A DNA stretch of 64,000 nucleotides from Deferribacteres bacterium (GCA_020633675.1 JACKDE010000003.1:248001-312000); one strand, 5' to 3'. Counted from the first letter of the stretch, positions 17,265-26,006 are shown. The notes: a model not told the origin generated them from the letters alone. Numbers and translations are program-made.

Positions 17265-18278
17265 CTATTTGAGGAATTTTGTCAGGATTAGTTGATTGCC
17301 GTGCACATCATCTGCGTTGTAAGTTACATCGTCCATGGACCTTTCTATGATATGAAGGCCAAATCCACCTGTTTGTCGCTTTTCAACAGCAGCTTCAACA
17401 TCGTACTCTTTCGGCTTACGTTTTTCATAACTCAGGCCATGGTCTTGAATGATGATCTTAAATTCTTTGTCCGTGTATTCAACCCACACTTCGATCCAAT
17501 TGTCGGGCCGCGAGTGATAGGCATGTTCAATGACATTCAGGCACGCCTCATAAACTGCAATTTTCGATTTGATGATCTGCTTCTCATCCATGCCTGCAGC
17601 GCGCGAATGGTCGACGATAAAATCGCAAATTTTATACAGATTTGAAGCGATGCTTTCCGTTTTAAAATAATGCTTTTGCAAGCGATTATTAGATGTTGAT
17701 TCTTTGTAAGGTCGAATATTGGGTTTGAACTCTTTGCGAATTGGGAGTTCTGCCTTTTCAAGTTCGGCAGTATCTTCAGTATATTCGCGTTGCGATTTTA
17801 TATTTGAGGAAGAGTGCGGTATATTTTTTGATGTGGATTCAACAATCGGAGGCTCTGCTATATCAACACGTTTCCACAGATCATCACTATCATTCGTCGA
17901 AAAGGTTTTTGGGGATACACCTAATTCTCTATATGCCTCCCCGGCATCTTCGTTAAACTCGAGATAACTCAATGGACTGAACGTCACAAAATTGTTGCGT
18001 GTACTGTCTTTGGCGGAGATGATGCGGACGTCTCCACCAAGATTGCGGGCGCGGAATGTTGCGCTGATGACAAAAGCAATTAGCATTGTAGAAGGGAACG
18101 ACATGTTGGTAAAGTCTAAAATCCACTTCATCCTCCCCCTCGCCAACTCGGTACTGAAGAATTGTGCCAATTCGGCCGTCAACTCCTGAGTAGGTGCGTT
18201 TTCACCGAATGAAATCTGAACGACGTCCTTTTCTGGGCCTAAAAACGCAAAGCTAAAGTTCTTCATACCCATCTTCAT
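17265..18278 (-). CDS. STAS-HATPase fusion (anti-sigma switch-like protein)
   Basis: About 337 residues; two further ATG codons lie within the next 12 bases, so the start is uncertain by four residues. The N-terminus (about 5-110) resembles a STAS domain of anti-sigma antagonists (WILDFTNMSFPSTMLIAFVISATFRARNLGGDVRII). A Ser/Glu-rich linker covers about 125-205. The C-terminus (about 210-337) is a serine-kinase type HATPase: N-box YEACLNVIEHAYH, G1 IIIQDHGLS, G2 GGFGLHIIERSMDDV. RsbW/SpoIIAB-like kinases and their STAS antagonists are normally separate proteins. The usual STAS serine (DxS) is replaced by DFTNMS, so its status as a phosphosite is open. No sigma factor or PP2C phosphatase lies next to it. 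Confidence 0.8.
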   Translation of the reverse strand: MKMGMKNFSFAFLGPEKDVVQISFGENAPTQELTAELAQFFSTELARGRMKWILDFTNMSFPSTMLIAFVISATFRARNLGGDVRIISAKDSTRNNFVTFSPLSYLEFNEDAGEAYRELGVSPKTFSTNDSDDLWKRVDIAEPPIVESTSKNIPHSSSNIKSQREYTEDTAELEKAELPIRKEFKPNIRPYKESTSNNRLQKHYFKTESIASNLYKICDFIVDHSRAAGMDEKQIIKSKIAVYEACLNVIEHAYHSRPDNWIEVWVEYTDKEFKIIIQDHGLSYEKRKPKEYDVEAAVEKRQTGGFGLHIIERSMDDVTYNADDVHGNQLILTKFLK

Positions 18279-18480
18279 TTTGCACAACAGGTGATCACGA
18301 AACGGTATTTTTTCAAAAAATTCTAAGAATCAGAGCACAAATATAAAACATAGGGACTGTTTCTCTTGCTTGAACCGAGCTCAACAATTCAGTATTTCAA
18401 TCTATTCCAGCAATACGACCAGTAGATGCACAATCAAAAAATTCAAAATGAAGCGGGACTTCGCAAGTGAAAGCTAATCG

Positions 18481-18515
18481 CATTTTCTACGAGCAGGACT
18501 TCTGCATAGAAAATG
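18481..18515. repeat. Inverted repeat hairpin, function unknown
   Basis: CATTTTCTA at 18481-18489 pairs with TAGAAAATG at 18507-18515, and an inner GCAG/CTGC stem (18493-18496 with 18502-18505) continues it. There is no T-run on either side, so it is not a normal terminator. It could be an operator or a processing site. Confidence 0.4.
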
Positions 18516-18562
18516 AAATCGCACTATGAAGTACGCCTTTTGCTACCGATTTGCGCGAAAAC

Positions 18563-18586
18563 AAAAAAGCCCACCGTAGTGGGCTT
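18563..18586 (-). terminator. Intrinsic terminator after TPR gene
   Basis: On the minus strand AAGCCCAC-TACG-GTGGGCTT (18567-18586) forms a perfect 8-bp stem with a tetraloop and is followed by TTTTTTG. It lies 27 bp after the stop of the TPR gene and probably ends the gapA-tpiA-secG-tRNA-TPR stretch. Confidence 0.88.
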
Positions 18587-18612
18587 GCAAAATTGATCTG
18601 ATCGGCCAGCGA

Positions 18613-19593
18613 TTAATTGCCGCCACGCTTCAACTCTTCGTTGATCAAATCGATTTCATATTGCGCGTTTTTCGTCCATTGACGGTCTTTTCCAGCTTGT
18701 GTAAAGTATTGTTTCGCTTCATCATAGCGCTTCAAGTGTTTCAAAGCCAAGCCCGCTTCAAACGCGGCGGGTGCAAAATTGGAACGGGCCTGCAATGCAC
18801 GCTTAGCCGATTCAAGCGCTTTGGTGTATTTTCCCGTTTGGTTATAGGCTGATGCCAGGTGATAGCTTGCAAGATGGTTTTTGACGTCGACAGCAATAGC
18901 AGACTCCAGTGCCGCGATCGCCTCTTGCGTCCGCCCTTGCTTCATATACGCATCACCGAGAGCAGTAAACGCATTATCGTGCTTGGGATTGACTTCAGTC
19001 GTCTTGGTAAAATTCTCGATTGCTTTGTTGTAATCTTTCTTTTTGTCCAGGTAGACGCGCCCAAGTTCATAATAGGCTTTGTCATAGTTTGGATCCGCAG
19101 CAATTGCCTGGTTGAAGACATCAATCGCCTCATCAACTTTGCCAACGTCTGCTAACGTTTTCCCAAGGCCATAGTAAGCTTCCGTGTAGCTCGGTTCGAG
19201 CTTGACTGCATTTTGATAAGCTGTGATGGCAGCATCGTAACGACGCAGACGTTTTTGGCAAAAAGCTTCTACATAATAAGCTTTAGCTTTGGTATCATCG
19301 ACGCCTTCAATGTCAACATTGACCGCTTTCCGGAGGCTCTGAATGGCACGCTCGTCCTGACGGACGCGCATCAGCTTCAAACCTTCATTATAAGCAATCC
19401 GAACTTCATTTTGTTTGTCGATGAGCTCTTTTTCAAGCTCTTTTTGCTGGTTTTCAGCAACGACTCGCAAACTATCTTCACGATGCTTGCGCAGCTTTTC
19501 TTCATAAGACTCTTCCTGGCCAAGAACAATTCGTGTCGGTACGAGAAGAGCAAATCCGAAAATCAAAAGAACAAATTTGAGAGATGAACGCAT
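18613..19593 (-). CDS. Secreted TPR protein
   Basis: 326 residues starting at MRSSLKFVLLIFG, directly after GGAGGG; the frame is open further upstream but runs into the tRNA gene. Signal peptide to about residue 25 (VLGQE). A charged coiled-coil-like helix follows (about 27-65), then six or seven consecutive TPR units (about 65-320) such as YDAAITAYQNAVKLEPSYTE, VDEAIDVFNQAIAADPNYDK and NKAIENFTKTTEVNPKHDN. A periplasmic protein-interaction scaffold is likely; the partner is unknown. It is the last gene before a strong terminator. Confidence 0.82.
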   Translation of the reverse strand: MRSSLKFVLLIFGFALLVPTRIVLGQEESYEEKLRKHREDSLRVVAENQQKELEKELIDKQNEVRIAYNEGLKLMRVRQDERAIQSLRKAVNVDIEGVDDTKAKAYYVEAFCQKRLRRYDAAITAYQNAVKLEPSYTEAYYGLGKTLADVGKVDEAIDVFNQAIAADPNYDKAYYELGRVYLDKKKDYNKAIENFTKTTEVNPKHDNAFTALGDAYMKQGRTQEAIAALESAIAVDVKNHLASYHLASAYNQTGKYTKALESAKRALQARSNFAPAAFEAGLALKHLKRYDEAKQYFTQAGKDRQWTKNAQYEIDLINEELKRGGN

Positions 19594-19623
19594 TTTTCCC
19601 TCCATCATTCGATTAAAAATTCG

Positions 19624-19707
19624 TGCGGAAGGGGGGATTCGAACCCCCACGCCCGTTAGAGCACTACCCCCTCAAGATAGCGTGTCTGCCAATTCCACCA
19701 CTTCCGC
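19624..19707 (-). tRNA. tRNA-Leu (anticodon GAG)
   Basis: 84 nt on the minus strand. The acceptor stem GCGGAAG (19701-19707) pairs with CTTCCGC, discriminator A at 19624. The D-arm contains GGAATTGGCAGAC, the anticodon loop reads CTTGAGG with GAG at 19671-19673, a class II long variable arm follows, and the T-arm is GGGGGTTCGAATCCCCC. CCA is not encoded (CGA follows). It reads CUU/CUC leucine codons and lies 26 bp after secG. Confidence 0.95.
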
Positions 19708-19733
19708 ATGTTTTAGCATTTGACAGTGCATAC

Positions 19734-20117
19734 TTATTTAACTGTATCAGGTGCTGTCGCTGCTTGGGTGCTATCGATTCCAACAGCAGGGATCGACGAT
19801 TCAACTGGAGGCAAAAGGGATTGAGGCTGCTGAATCTGTTCACGGTTTTGCGAGATAATGCTCTGGTTATCGGTTGATGTTCTGCCAGATTGCATTTTTG
19901 ATAAACCTAATGCAATCAGCAAATAAAAAACTGCCAACCAAGTCGTAACCTTGCTTAGGAACGTCGCAGCACCACGGCCACCAAAAACAGAGCCCATACC
20001 GCCACCACCACCGCCAAACGCGCCGGCCAGACCACCACCTTTGCTCGATTGCAAAAGAATTGCAATAACCATTATAATACAAACGATTAAAAATAAAATC
20101 AACAGCAGATTATACAT
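19734..20117 (-). CDS. secG: Preprotein translocase subunit SecG
   Basis: 127 residues. Two membrane helices (about 2-22 and 56-76) flank the conserved cytoplasmic loop with LLQSSKGGGLAGAFGGGG, GSVFGGRGAATFLSKVT. This is the SecG signature; SecG joins SecYE in the inner membrane. The C-terminal extension (about 80-127), rich in Gln, Ser and Pro, is longer than in E. coli but common in FCB bacteria. It lies 15 bp after tpiA, an arrangement common in bacteria (tpiA-secG-tRNA-Leu). Confidence 0.93.
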   Translation of the reverse strand: MYNLLLILFLIVCIIMVIAILLQSSKGGGLAGAFGGGGGGMGSVFGGRGAATFLSKVTTWLAVFYLLIALGLSKMQSGRTSTDNQSIISQNREQIQQPQSLLPPVESSIPAVGIDSTQAATAPDTVK

Positions 20118-20132
20118 TTTTTGCTCTTCAAC

Positions 20133-20897
20133 TTAGATTAGATTTTCTGATGACTTGATGATGGCGGCAAAACCGTCTGCATCGAGACTGGCACCGCCGA
20201 CCAAAGCACCATCTATATCAGGTTGACTTAAAAGTGAATCAGCATTTTCCGGCTTGACGCTGCCACCGTATTGGATACGCACAGATGCAGCAAAATCTGC
20301 CTGAAAAAGCACTTCTAACTGCGAACGGATAAAAGAATGAACATCCTGGGCTTGTTCCGGTGTTGCGTTCTTGCCAGTACCGATTGCCCATACAGGTTCA
20401 TATGCGATAATGAGTTCTCTCAACTCGCTCGTATCAAAACCTTGCAACGCTCCACCAATTTGTGCTTTGATCACATCAAAAGTTTGATTTTCTTCGCGCT
20501 GATGAAGGGTTTCGCCAACACAGACAATCGGTGACAATTTTGCGGAAATCGCGGCCTTTAAGCGCTTGTTTACCGTTTCATCGGTCTCGCCAAAATATTG
20601 ACGGCGCTCCGAATGTCCGATGATAACATGAGAGCAGCCGGCACTTTTCAGCATCGGCCCTGAGATTTCGCCTGTGAAAGCACCATTCTCTTCCCAAAAC
20701 AGATTTTGAGCCCCGAGCTGGATATTACTGCCTTTCAGGGCTTCCGCGACTGCTGAAAGTGAAATAAACGTCGGACAAACAATCATATCAGTGTGACTGA
20801 CATTCACTATCTTCACTTTTAACGTATTGACAAGACGAATGGATTCACTGATTGTTTTATTCAGCTTCCAGTTGCCTGCTATGATTTTTCTTCGCAT
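20133..20897 (-). CDS. tpiA: Triosephosphate isomerase
   Basis: 254 residues from ATG (MRRKIIAGNWK); a TTG five codons earlier is less likely. TIM barrel with catalytic Lys in GNWKLNK, His in VIIGHSERRQYFGE, Glu in AYEPVWAIGTGK, and phosphate-binding loops QYGGSVKPEN and ALVGGASLD. The family's usual NWKMNK reads NWKLNK here, a conservative change. It interconverts dihydroxyacetone phosphate and glyceraldehyde 3-phosphate in the cytoplasm. It begins 20 bp after the gapA stop and is co-transcribed with it. Confidence 0.96.
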   Translation of the reverse strand: MRRKIIAGNWKLNKTISESIRLVNTLKVKIVNVSHTDMIVCPTFISLSAVAEALKGSNIQLGAQNLFWEENGAFTGEISGPMLKSAGCSHVIIGHSERRQYFGETDETVNKRLKAAISAKLSPIVCVGETLHQREENQTFDVIKAQIGGALQGFDTSELRELIIAYEPVWAIGTGKNATPEQAQDVHSFIRSQLEVLFQADFAASVRIQYGGSVKPENADSLLSQPDIDGALVGGASLDADGFAAIIKSSENLI

Positions 20898-20916
20898 CTG
20901 CTCGATGTCCAACTTC

Positions 20917-21915
20917 TTATTTTGCGATAATTTTCACCAAGTCAATCACACGATTTGAAAATCCCCATTCATTGTCGTACCAGGACAAGACTTTTACCAA
21001 AGTACCACCAATTACCGTGGTCGACAAAGCATCAACGACTGAAGAGTAGGGATTTTTAATATAATCGGCAGAAACCAGCGGTTCATTGCTGACATCCAAT
21101 ACGCCTTTCAATTCACCATTTGCTGCCTTTGTAAGCGCTTCGTTTACTTCTTCTTTGGTGGTCGATTTTTCGACTTCGAAAACGACATCGACCAACGAAA
21201 CATCTGGGGTTGGTACACGCACGGCCATACCGTCCATTTTACCTTCAAGCTCAGGTATCACCAAACTGACGGCCTTGGCAGCGCCGGTGGTCGTCGGGAT
21301 CATCGACAATGCTGCGGCACGCGCACGTCGCAGGTCTTTATGCGGCAGATCAAGCGTACGCTGATCATTCGTATAGCTATGAATGGTGGTCATCACGCCG
21401 CGTTTGATGCCAAAAGCTTTGAGAATGACTTTTGCAACCGGCGCCAGACAGTTCGTTGTGCACGAAGCATTGGAAATGATATGATGATTCTCGGCATTGT
21501 AAGCATCATCATTCACGCCGACCACAACAGTTAAATCCGGTTTTTTGGCCGGAGCAGAAATGATCACCTTTTTGGCACCTGCCGACAAATGCTTGCCTGC
21601 ACTATCGCGATCTACAAATAAGCCGGTTGATTCAATTGCAACATCAACACCATATTTTTTCCAGGGCAAATTCGCAGGATCTTTTTCAGCGGAAACCGCA
21701 ACTCGTCTCCCATTGACAGTAATGGCATCATCTTCAACCTGAACATCTTCTCCGAAACGACCTAAGACTGAATCATATTTCAGCAAATGTGCCAAGGTTT
21801 GCGCACTGGTAATATCGTTAATTGCAACAATTTCGATATCACTGTCACCGTGAACCGCGCGGAAGAAATTTCTACCAATTCTTCCAAATCCATTAATTCC
21901 AACCTTTATCGCCAT
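20917..21915 (-). CDS. gapA: Glyceraldehyde-3-phosphate dehydrogenase, type I
   Basis: 332 residues from MAIKVGING, preceded by GGAGG; 18 codons further upstream are in frame but not needed. Rossmann motif VGINGFGRIGRN, the Asp in AINDITSAQ that favours NAD, catalytic Cys in SNASCTTNCLAP, His in TTIHSYTNDQ, and the C-terminal WYDNEWGFSNRVIDL. It oxidises and phosphorylates glyceraldehyde 3-phosphate in glycolysis. It is the first gene of gapA-tpiA-secG, with a clear promoter upstream. Confidence 0.97.
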   Translation of the reverse strand: MAIKVGINGFGRIGRNFFRAVHGDSDIEIVAINDITSAQTLAHLLKYDSVLGRFGEDVQVEDDAITVNGRRVAVSAEKDPANLPWKKYGVDVAIESTGLFVDRDSAGKHLSAGAKKVIISAPAKKPDLTVVVGVNDDAYNAENHHIISNASCTTNCLAPVAKVILKAFGIKRGVMTTIHSYTNDQRTLDLPHKDLRRARAAALSMIPTTTGAAKAVSLVIPELEGKMDGMAVRVPTPDVSLVDVVFEVEKSTTKEEVNEALTKAANGELKGVLDVSNEPLVSADYIKNPYSSVVDALSTTVIGGTLVKVLSWYDNEWGFSNRVIDLVKIIAK

Positions 21916-22041
21916 CGCGGCCTCCTTCACATTAAAGGATTCGTACTCATTTATGATCAAACTGCTCATACATGCACGGCATTAAACCGAAGTCGAAATC
22001 GAGCGCTGCACAAGCAATATCTGCTTATAAAACAGAAGGCT

Positions 22042-22070
22042 ATATTAAAAATTTATCGTCAAAATGTCAA
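22042..22070 (-). promoter_or_regulatory. Sigma-70 type promoter of gapA
   Basis: On the minus strand TTGACA (22065-22070) and TAATAT (22042-22047) are separated by exactly 17 bp, about 125 bp before the gapA ATG. This is nearly a consensus housekeeping promoter. The leader of about 120 nt may hold further control. Confidence 0.75.
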
Positions 22071-22089
22071 GCCCAAATGCGCAAAATAT

Positions 22090-22695
22090 TCATTCAATTG
22101 AAATTTCTCCGCGCGTCATATCTCGTAAAGCGACCTGTAGTGGCTTTCTGTTTTTTAATGGTAACTCGATGGACATCGATGTACGGGCGCCGTAGTTTGT
22201 TTCAAGAATCGTACAATTGAATTGGTTCAATATTTTATGAACGATGCCGGTCGCATCATAGGGAAAAATGATCGCCAACTCTGAAGTCGGTTCAACAAGA
22301 GCAAGTTTGCACGCATCGAGAGCTGCGAAAGCTGCTGCGCTGTAAGCTCGAATCAATCCTCCGATACCGAGTTTGGTGCCACCAAAGTAGCGCGTCACGA
22401 CGAGCATGGCATTAGAAACGTTGCGTGCTTCCAATGCTTGCAGGATTGGTTTGCCGGCCGTATTTCCCGGTTCACCATCATCTTCCACACGAAAAATGCC
22501 ATCATCACCAATGCCAAGGCGATAGGCGAAACAATTGTGGGTGGCTGATGGATTTTGAGCTGCAACCTTGTTCAGTATTTCATCCGCTTCTTCCTTGCTC
22601 GAAGTATGGTCCAAAGTTGCGATGAAGCGACTCCCCTTTACACTGATTTCCATGGATGCGGCGCTTTGGGGTGTATAGAAGCTCTTACTTTCCAT
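22090..22695 (-). CDS. YigZ/IMPACT family protein
   Basis: 201 residues from MESKSFYTPQ; the frame is open further but would overlap rnc. The UPF0029/IMPACT N-terminal domain is clear: SKEEADEILNKV, ATHNCFAYRLG, RVEDDGEPGNTAGKPIL, VVTRYFGGTKLGIGGLIRAYS. The C-terminal ferredoxin-like domain (about 135-200) matches DUF1949. The family is linked to translation control in eukaryotes (IMPACT/YIH1); the bacterial role is unknown. It lies 28 bp after rnc and may be the last gene of the fab-rnc operon. Confidence 0.9.
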   Translation of the reverse strand: MESKSFYTPQSAASMEISVKGSRFIATLDHTSSKEEADEILNKVAAQNPSATHNCFAYRLGIGDDGIFRVEDDGEPGNTAGKPILQALEARNVSNAMLVVTRYFGGTKLGIGGLIRAYSAAAFAALDACKLALVEPTSELAIIFPYDATGIVHKILNQFNCTILETNYGARTSMSIELPLKNRKPLQVALRDMTRGEISIE

Positions 22696-22723
22696 CGAGG
22701 CGATTGAGGTGATATTCAAAAAA

Positions 22724-23476
22724 CTATAATTCGAGTTTATCCAGGGCATCTTGGGCAGAACGTTGCTCAGCACGCTTTTTACTGTTGCCAACCCCTACAC
22801 CAACCGTTTTATTTTGGATGCGTACTTCGACGGTGAACAATTTATTGTGATCAGGCCCGTCCTCCGACCTGATAATGTAAAATGGCGCGCCTAAATTCCG
22901 GCTTTGCGAATACTCGAGCAAAATGCTTTTGAAATTCTTATAAATTTCTGCATTCAAAATTTTTTCATAGTCAGAAAGGACATTTTCGATGACAAATTTA
23001 CGTGCAACTTCGAGTCCGCCATCAAGATAAAGGGCGCCAAGAATCGCTTCCAACGCGTCGGCAATAATAGAATGCCTTGTGCGACCGCCACTTTTAATTT
23101 CAGAATCGCTGAGAAAAAGCAGCTTGCCTACATTGAGTCGATTGGCAACCCGCGCCAAAATTTTGCGGCTGACCAATAGAGACTTCATCGAAGTAAGCTC
23201 GCCTTCCTCTTTTTCCGGATATTGTCTGTAAAGGAACTCCGTGACAACCAGGCCCAAGACAGCATCTCCTAACAATTCGAGGCGCTCATTCGAATCAACG
23301 CGTTTCTGATTGAGCACCGGCAAAATAGAGCGGTGCTTGAGCGCTTGCTCGATGTAGGAAAAATTGGTGAACTTATAATTCAGTATTTCATAAATCGTTT
23401 CAAAATCAAGCTCAGGCTTGTTGTTTCGACTGAAAAAATTCGTCTTAGTGATGATTCTTCGAAACCAGCGAAGCAT
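22724..23476 (-). CDS. rnc: Ribonuclease III
   Basis: 250 residues. The RNase III domain carries the signature NERLELLGDAVLGLVVTEFLY with catalytic acidic residues, and the second conserved block ADALEAILGALYLDGG. A double-stranded RNA-binding domain covers about 180-250 (GAPFYIIRSEDGPDHNKLFTV, GNSKKRAEQRSAQDAL). It cleaves double-stranded RNA in rRNA and mRNA processing. Its location directly after fabF is conserved in many bacteria. Confidence 0.95.
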   Translation of the reverse strand: MLRWFRRIITKTNFFSRNNKPELDFETIYEILNYKFTNFSYIEQALKHRSILPVLNQKRVDSNERLELLGDAVLGLVVTEFLYRQYPEKEEGELTSMKSLLVSRKILARVANRLNVGKLLFLSDSEIKSGGRTRHSIIADALEAILGALYLDGGLEVARKFVIENVLSDYEKILNAEIYKNFKSILLEYSQSRNLGAPFYIIRSEDGPDHNKLFTVEVRIQNKTVGVGVGNSKKRAEQRSAQDALDKLEL

Positions 23477-23609
23477 GGTACTTTGGGGAGTTGGGGTGAT
23501 TGCTTTTGCCTACCTGTTCAATTGCAGCGCGAGCTACAGCTCGAACAAGGATGCGACCGAGTAAAGGCCAAAGCACACTCGATGATTTAGCGCGGCAATA
23601 AATTCGCAC

Positions 23610-24857
23610 TTAATCATGATCGTAGCGCTTGAAAGCCAAACACACATTGTGCCCACCAAAGCCAAAAGAATTTGAAAGCACTGCATTCACCGTCTTTTCG
23701 ATACTTTGGCCGGCCGTGTAATTGAGAAAACAATCCGGATCCGGGTGGTCGAGATTGATTGTGGGATGTATGATGCCCTCCGTCAATGTCTTGACCACTG
23801 CTGCTGCTTCTACAGCGCCGCTGGCACCCAGCAGGTGGCCAATCATCGATTTGGTAGAGCTTATATTGAGGCTTCCGGCATGCTTCCCGAACACTTCGCT
23901 GATGGCAATCGTTTCGATTTTATCATTGGCAGGTGTGGATGTACCATGCGCATTGATGTATTGTACATCTTCCGGCTGCAATCCGGCATCACGCAGCGCC
24001 ATCCGAATGGCCATTTGTGCACCGGCTCCGTCCGGGACCGGCGCCGTCAAATGATAGGCATCCGCAGATAAACCCGCACCAGCCAACTCAGCATAAATTC
24101 GGGCGCCGCGCTTGCGGGCGTGCGCCAGGCTCTCAACAATGAGTATGCCAGCTCCTTCTCCCATGACGAATCCGTCACGTTCAAGATCAAAAGGACGACT
24201 GGCTTTTTCAGGTTGATCATTCCGGGTGGAAAGCGCTTTCATCGAATTGAAACCTGCAATCCCAAGTGATGTAACACACGCCTCCGCTCCTCCAGCAACA
24301 ACGATATCGACATCGCCGCGTTGCACGAGCCGCATGGCATCCGCCAGCGCATTCGCACTGGATGCGCACGCCGAAGTCGTACAATAATTGGGGCCTCGCA
24401 GTCCATATTTCATCGAAACCTGGCCTGCAGCAATATCTGCAATCATCATCGGGATAAAAAATGGGCTCACTCGACCCGGCCCGCGCTCAACCAGCTTGCG
24501 GGTTTCCGTTTCGAATGTGCTCATTCCTCCAACTCCGGAGCTAATGATCACGCCGATGCGGTTTTTATCCAGGCTGTCCAGGTCCAAGTTAGCATCCGAA
24601 ATGGCTTCTTCTGCTGTCGCGAGCGCGAACTGGCAGAAACGATCCATTCGGCGAGCTTCTTTTTTATCGATATAATTGAGCGGATCAAAATCTTTGACCT
24701 CACCGGCGATTTTCGTGTCGTGCTCGGCAGCGTCGAATAAGGTGATCATTCCAACGCCACTTTCACCTCGCGCAAGCCTGGACCACGTTTTGTTCGCGGT
24801 CAATCCCAGCGAGGTGATCGCGCCTATTCCGGTAATGACAGCTTTGTTATCGGTCAT
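23610..24857 (-). CDS. fabF: 3-oxoacyl-ACP synthase II (FabF)
   Basis: 415 residues, full length. Thiolase-fold condensing enzyme with catalytic Cys in TTSACASSANAL, His in INAHGTSTPAND, Lys in STKSMIGHLLGASGA and the terminal SFGFGGHNVCLAF. It elongates acyl-ACP with malonyl-ACP in fatty acid synthesis. It follows acpP by 68 bp, and a strong hairpin lies in that gap. Confidence 0.96.
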   Translation of the reverse strand: MTDNKAVITGIGAITSLGLTANKTWSRLARGESGVGMITLFDAAEHDTKIAGEVKDFDPLNYIDKKEARRMDRFCQFALATAEEAISDANLDLDSLDKNRIGVIISSGVGGMSTFETETRKLVERGPGRVSPFFIPMMIADIAAGQVSMKYGLRGPNYCTTSACASSANALADAMRLVQRGDVDIVVAGGAEACVTSLGIAGFNSMKALSTRNDQPEKASRPFDLERDGFVMGEGAGILIVESLAHARKRGARIYAELAGAGLSADAYHLTAPVPDGAGAQMAIRMALRDAGLQPEDVQYINAHGTSTPANDKIETIAISEVFGKHAGSLNISSTKSMIGHLLGASGAVEAAAVVKTLTEGIIHPTINLDHPDPDCFLNYTAGQSIEKTVNAVLSNSFGFGGHNVCLAFKRYDHD

Positions 24858-24887
24858 TTTGGAGCTTTCAACCTTGTCCTATAAATC

Positions 24888-24919
24888 GCGTGCCCTGCAA
24901 AGTATGATGCAGGGCACGC
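24888..24919 (-). promoter_or_regulatory. Strong hairpin between acpP and fabF
   Basis: A perfect 12-bp GC-rich stem (24888-24899 with 24908-24919, arm GCGTGCCCTGCA) closes an eight-base loop, starting seven bases after the acpP stop. There is no T-run after it on the minus strand, so it looks like an attenuator or an mRNA-stabilising/processing hairpin rather than a full terminator. It could keep acpP mRNA more abundant than fabF mRNA. Confidence 0.6.
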
Positions 24920-24925
24920 CGATTA

Positions 24926-25159
24926 TTAGTCTACTTTTTCTTTCAAATACTTGATCGCTTCGCCGACGGTCACCATTTTTTCAGCATCTTCGTCAGGAAT
25001 TTCGATATCGAATTCTTCCTCAAACGCCATTACCAATTCAACCGTGTCGAGCGAATCCGCGCCCAAATCGTCGATAAACGATGCTTCGTCGGTGACTTCG
25101 CCTGCATCGACGCCCAGTTGCTCAACTATAATCTGTTTTACTTTTTCGTCGATTGCCAT
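24926..25159 (-). CDS. acpP: Acyl carrier protein
   Basis: 77 residues, acidic. The phosphopantetheine attachment serine is in DLGADSLDTVELVMAFEE. The size and the helix pattern are those of AcpP. It carries growing acyl chains as thioesters. A GGAGGT-like site precedes the ATG. It lies between fabG and fabF as in most bacteria. Confidence 0.97.
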   Translation of the reverse strand: MAIDEKVKQIIVEQLGVDAGEVTDEASFIDDLGADSLDTVELVMAFEEEFDIEIPDEDAEKMVTVGEAIKYLKEKVD

Positions 25160-25208
25160 TCTGGATTTACCTCCTCAAAATAAATACAATTATGAAAGTT
25201 AGGATGAT

Positions 25209-25952
25209 TTACATAACCATGCCGCCATCGGCGTTGATAACCTGTCCGGTAATATAATCTGCGTCGCTGCTCGCCAGGAACGCGACCACTCCGGCGACAT
25301 CTTCCGGGTCGCCCATTTTGCCTGCCGGAATCGCTTCAAGCAGTTTTTCTTTTGCCCCATCCGGCAAATCAGCGGTCATATCCGTTTGAATATATCCCGG
25401 CGCGACACAATTGACCTGCACATTTCTGCCAGCCAGCTCTTTTGCGACCGATTTGGTCATGCCGATCAGACCAGCTTTTGCAGCGCTGTAGTTTGCCTGG
25501 CCAGCATTTCCAATCTGCCCGACCACCGAAGTGATGTTGATGATTTTTCCGGTACGCTTGCGCATCATATTTTTTGCAACCGCTTTGATACAATAAAACG
25601 TACCGCTCAAATTGACATCGATGACGCTTCGCCAGTCATCCGCGCTCATCCGAACCAGCAGATTGTCACGCGTGATGCCTGCGTTGTTCACAAGTATATC
25701 TATGGTGCCGTGTGTCTTCAAAACCTCAGATACAACCGCTGCAACGCTCGCTTCATCAGAGATATCGACAGCACGTGCATCGGCCTGACCACCCATTTCC
25801 TGAATTGCCTGGGCGGTGGCTTGCGCACCTTGTTGCGTTGTCGCAGTTACCACGACTTTCGCGCCCTCATGTGCCAAACGGATGGCAATGGCTTTGCCAA
25901 TGCCACGGGAAGCACCGGTGACAAGGGCAACTTTGTCTGTGAGCTTGGCCAT
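25209..25952 (-). CDS. fabG: 3-oxoacyl-ACP reductase FabG
   Basis: 247 residues. Short-chain dehydrogenase with NADP-binding TGASRGIGKAIA, NNAGITRDNLLVRM, catalytic Ser in NITSVVGQIGNAGQ and YxxxK in YSAAKAGLIGMTK, and C-terminal DYITGQVINADGGMVM. It reduces 3-oxoacyl-ACP with NADPH. Length and motifs match the bacterial FabG group rather than other SDRs. It sits between fabD and acpP. Confidence 0.96.
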   Translation of the reverse strand: MAKLTDKVALVTGASRGIGKAIAIRLAHEGAKVVVTATTQQGAQATAQAIQEMGGQADARAVDISDEASVAAVVSEVLKTHGTIDILVNNAGITRDNLLVRMSADDWRSVIDVNLSGTFYCIKAVAKNMMRKRTGKIINITSVVGQIGNAGQANYSAAKAGLIGMTKSVAKELAGRNVQVNCVAPGYIQTDMTADLPDGAKEKLLEAIPAGKMGDPEDVAGVVAFLASSDADYITGQVINADGGMVM

Positions 25953-26006
25953 TCAACAGACCTTTCAAAAAATATTCGCAACTCAAGTCTGCGATGATGA
26001 TTGTTT

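Larger units (their letters stand above)
18279..18612. other. Intergenic region with two hairpins
   Basis: This 334-bp gap holds the hairpin at 18481-18515 and the terminator at 18563-18586. The rest is AT-rich upstream DNA of the STAS-HATPase gene. I found no clear promoter or gene in it. Confidence 0.5.
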
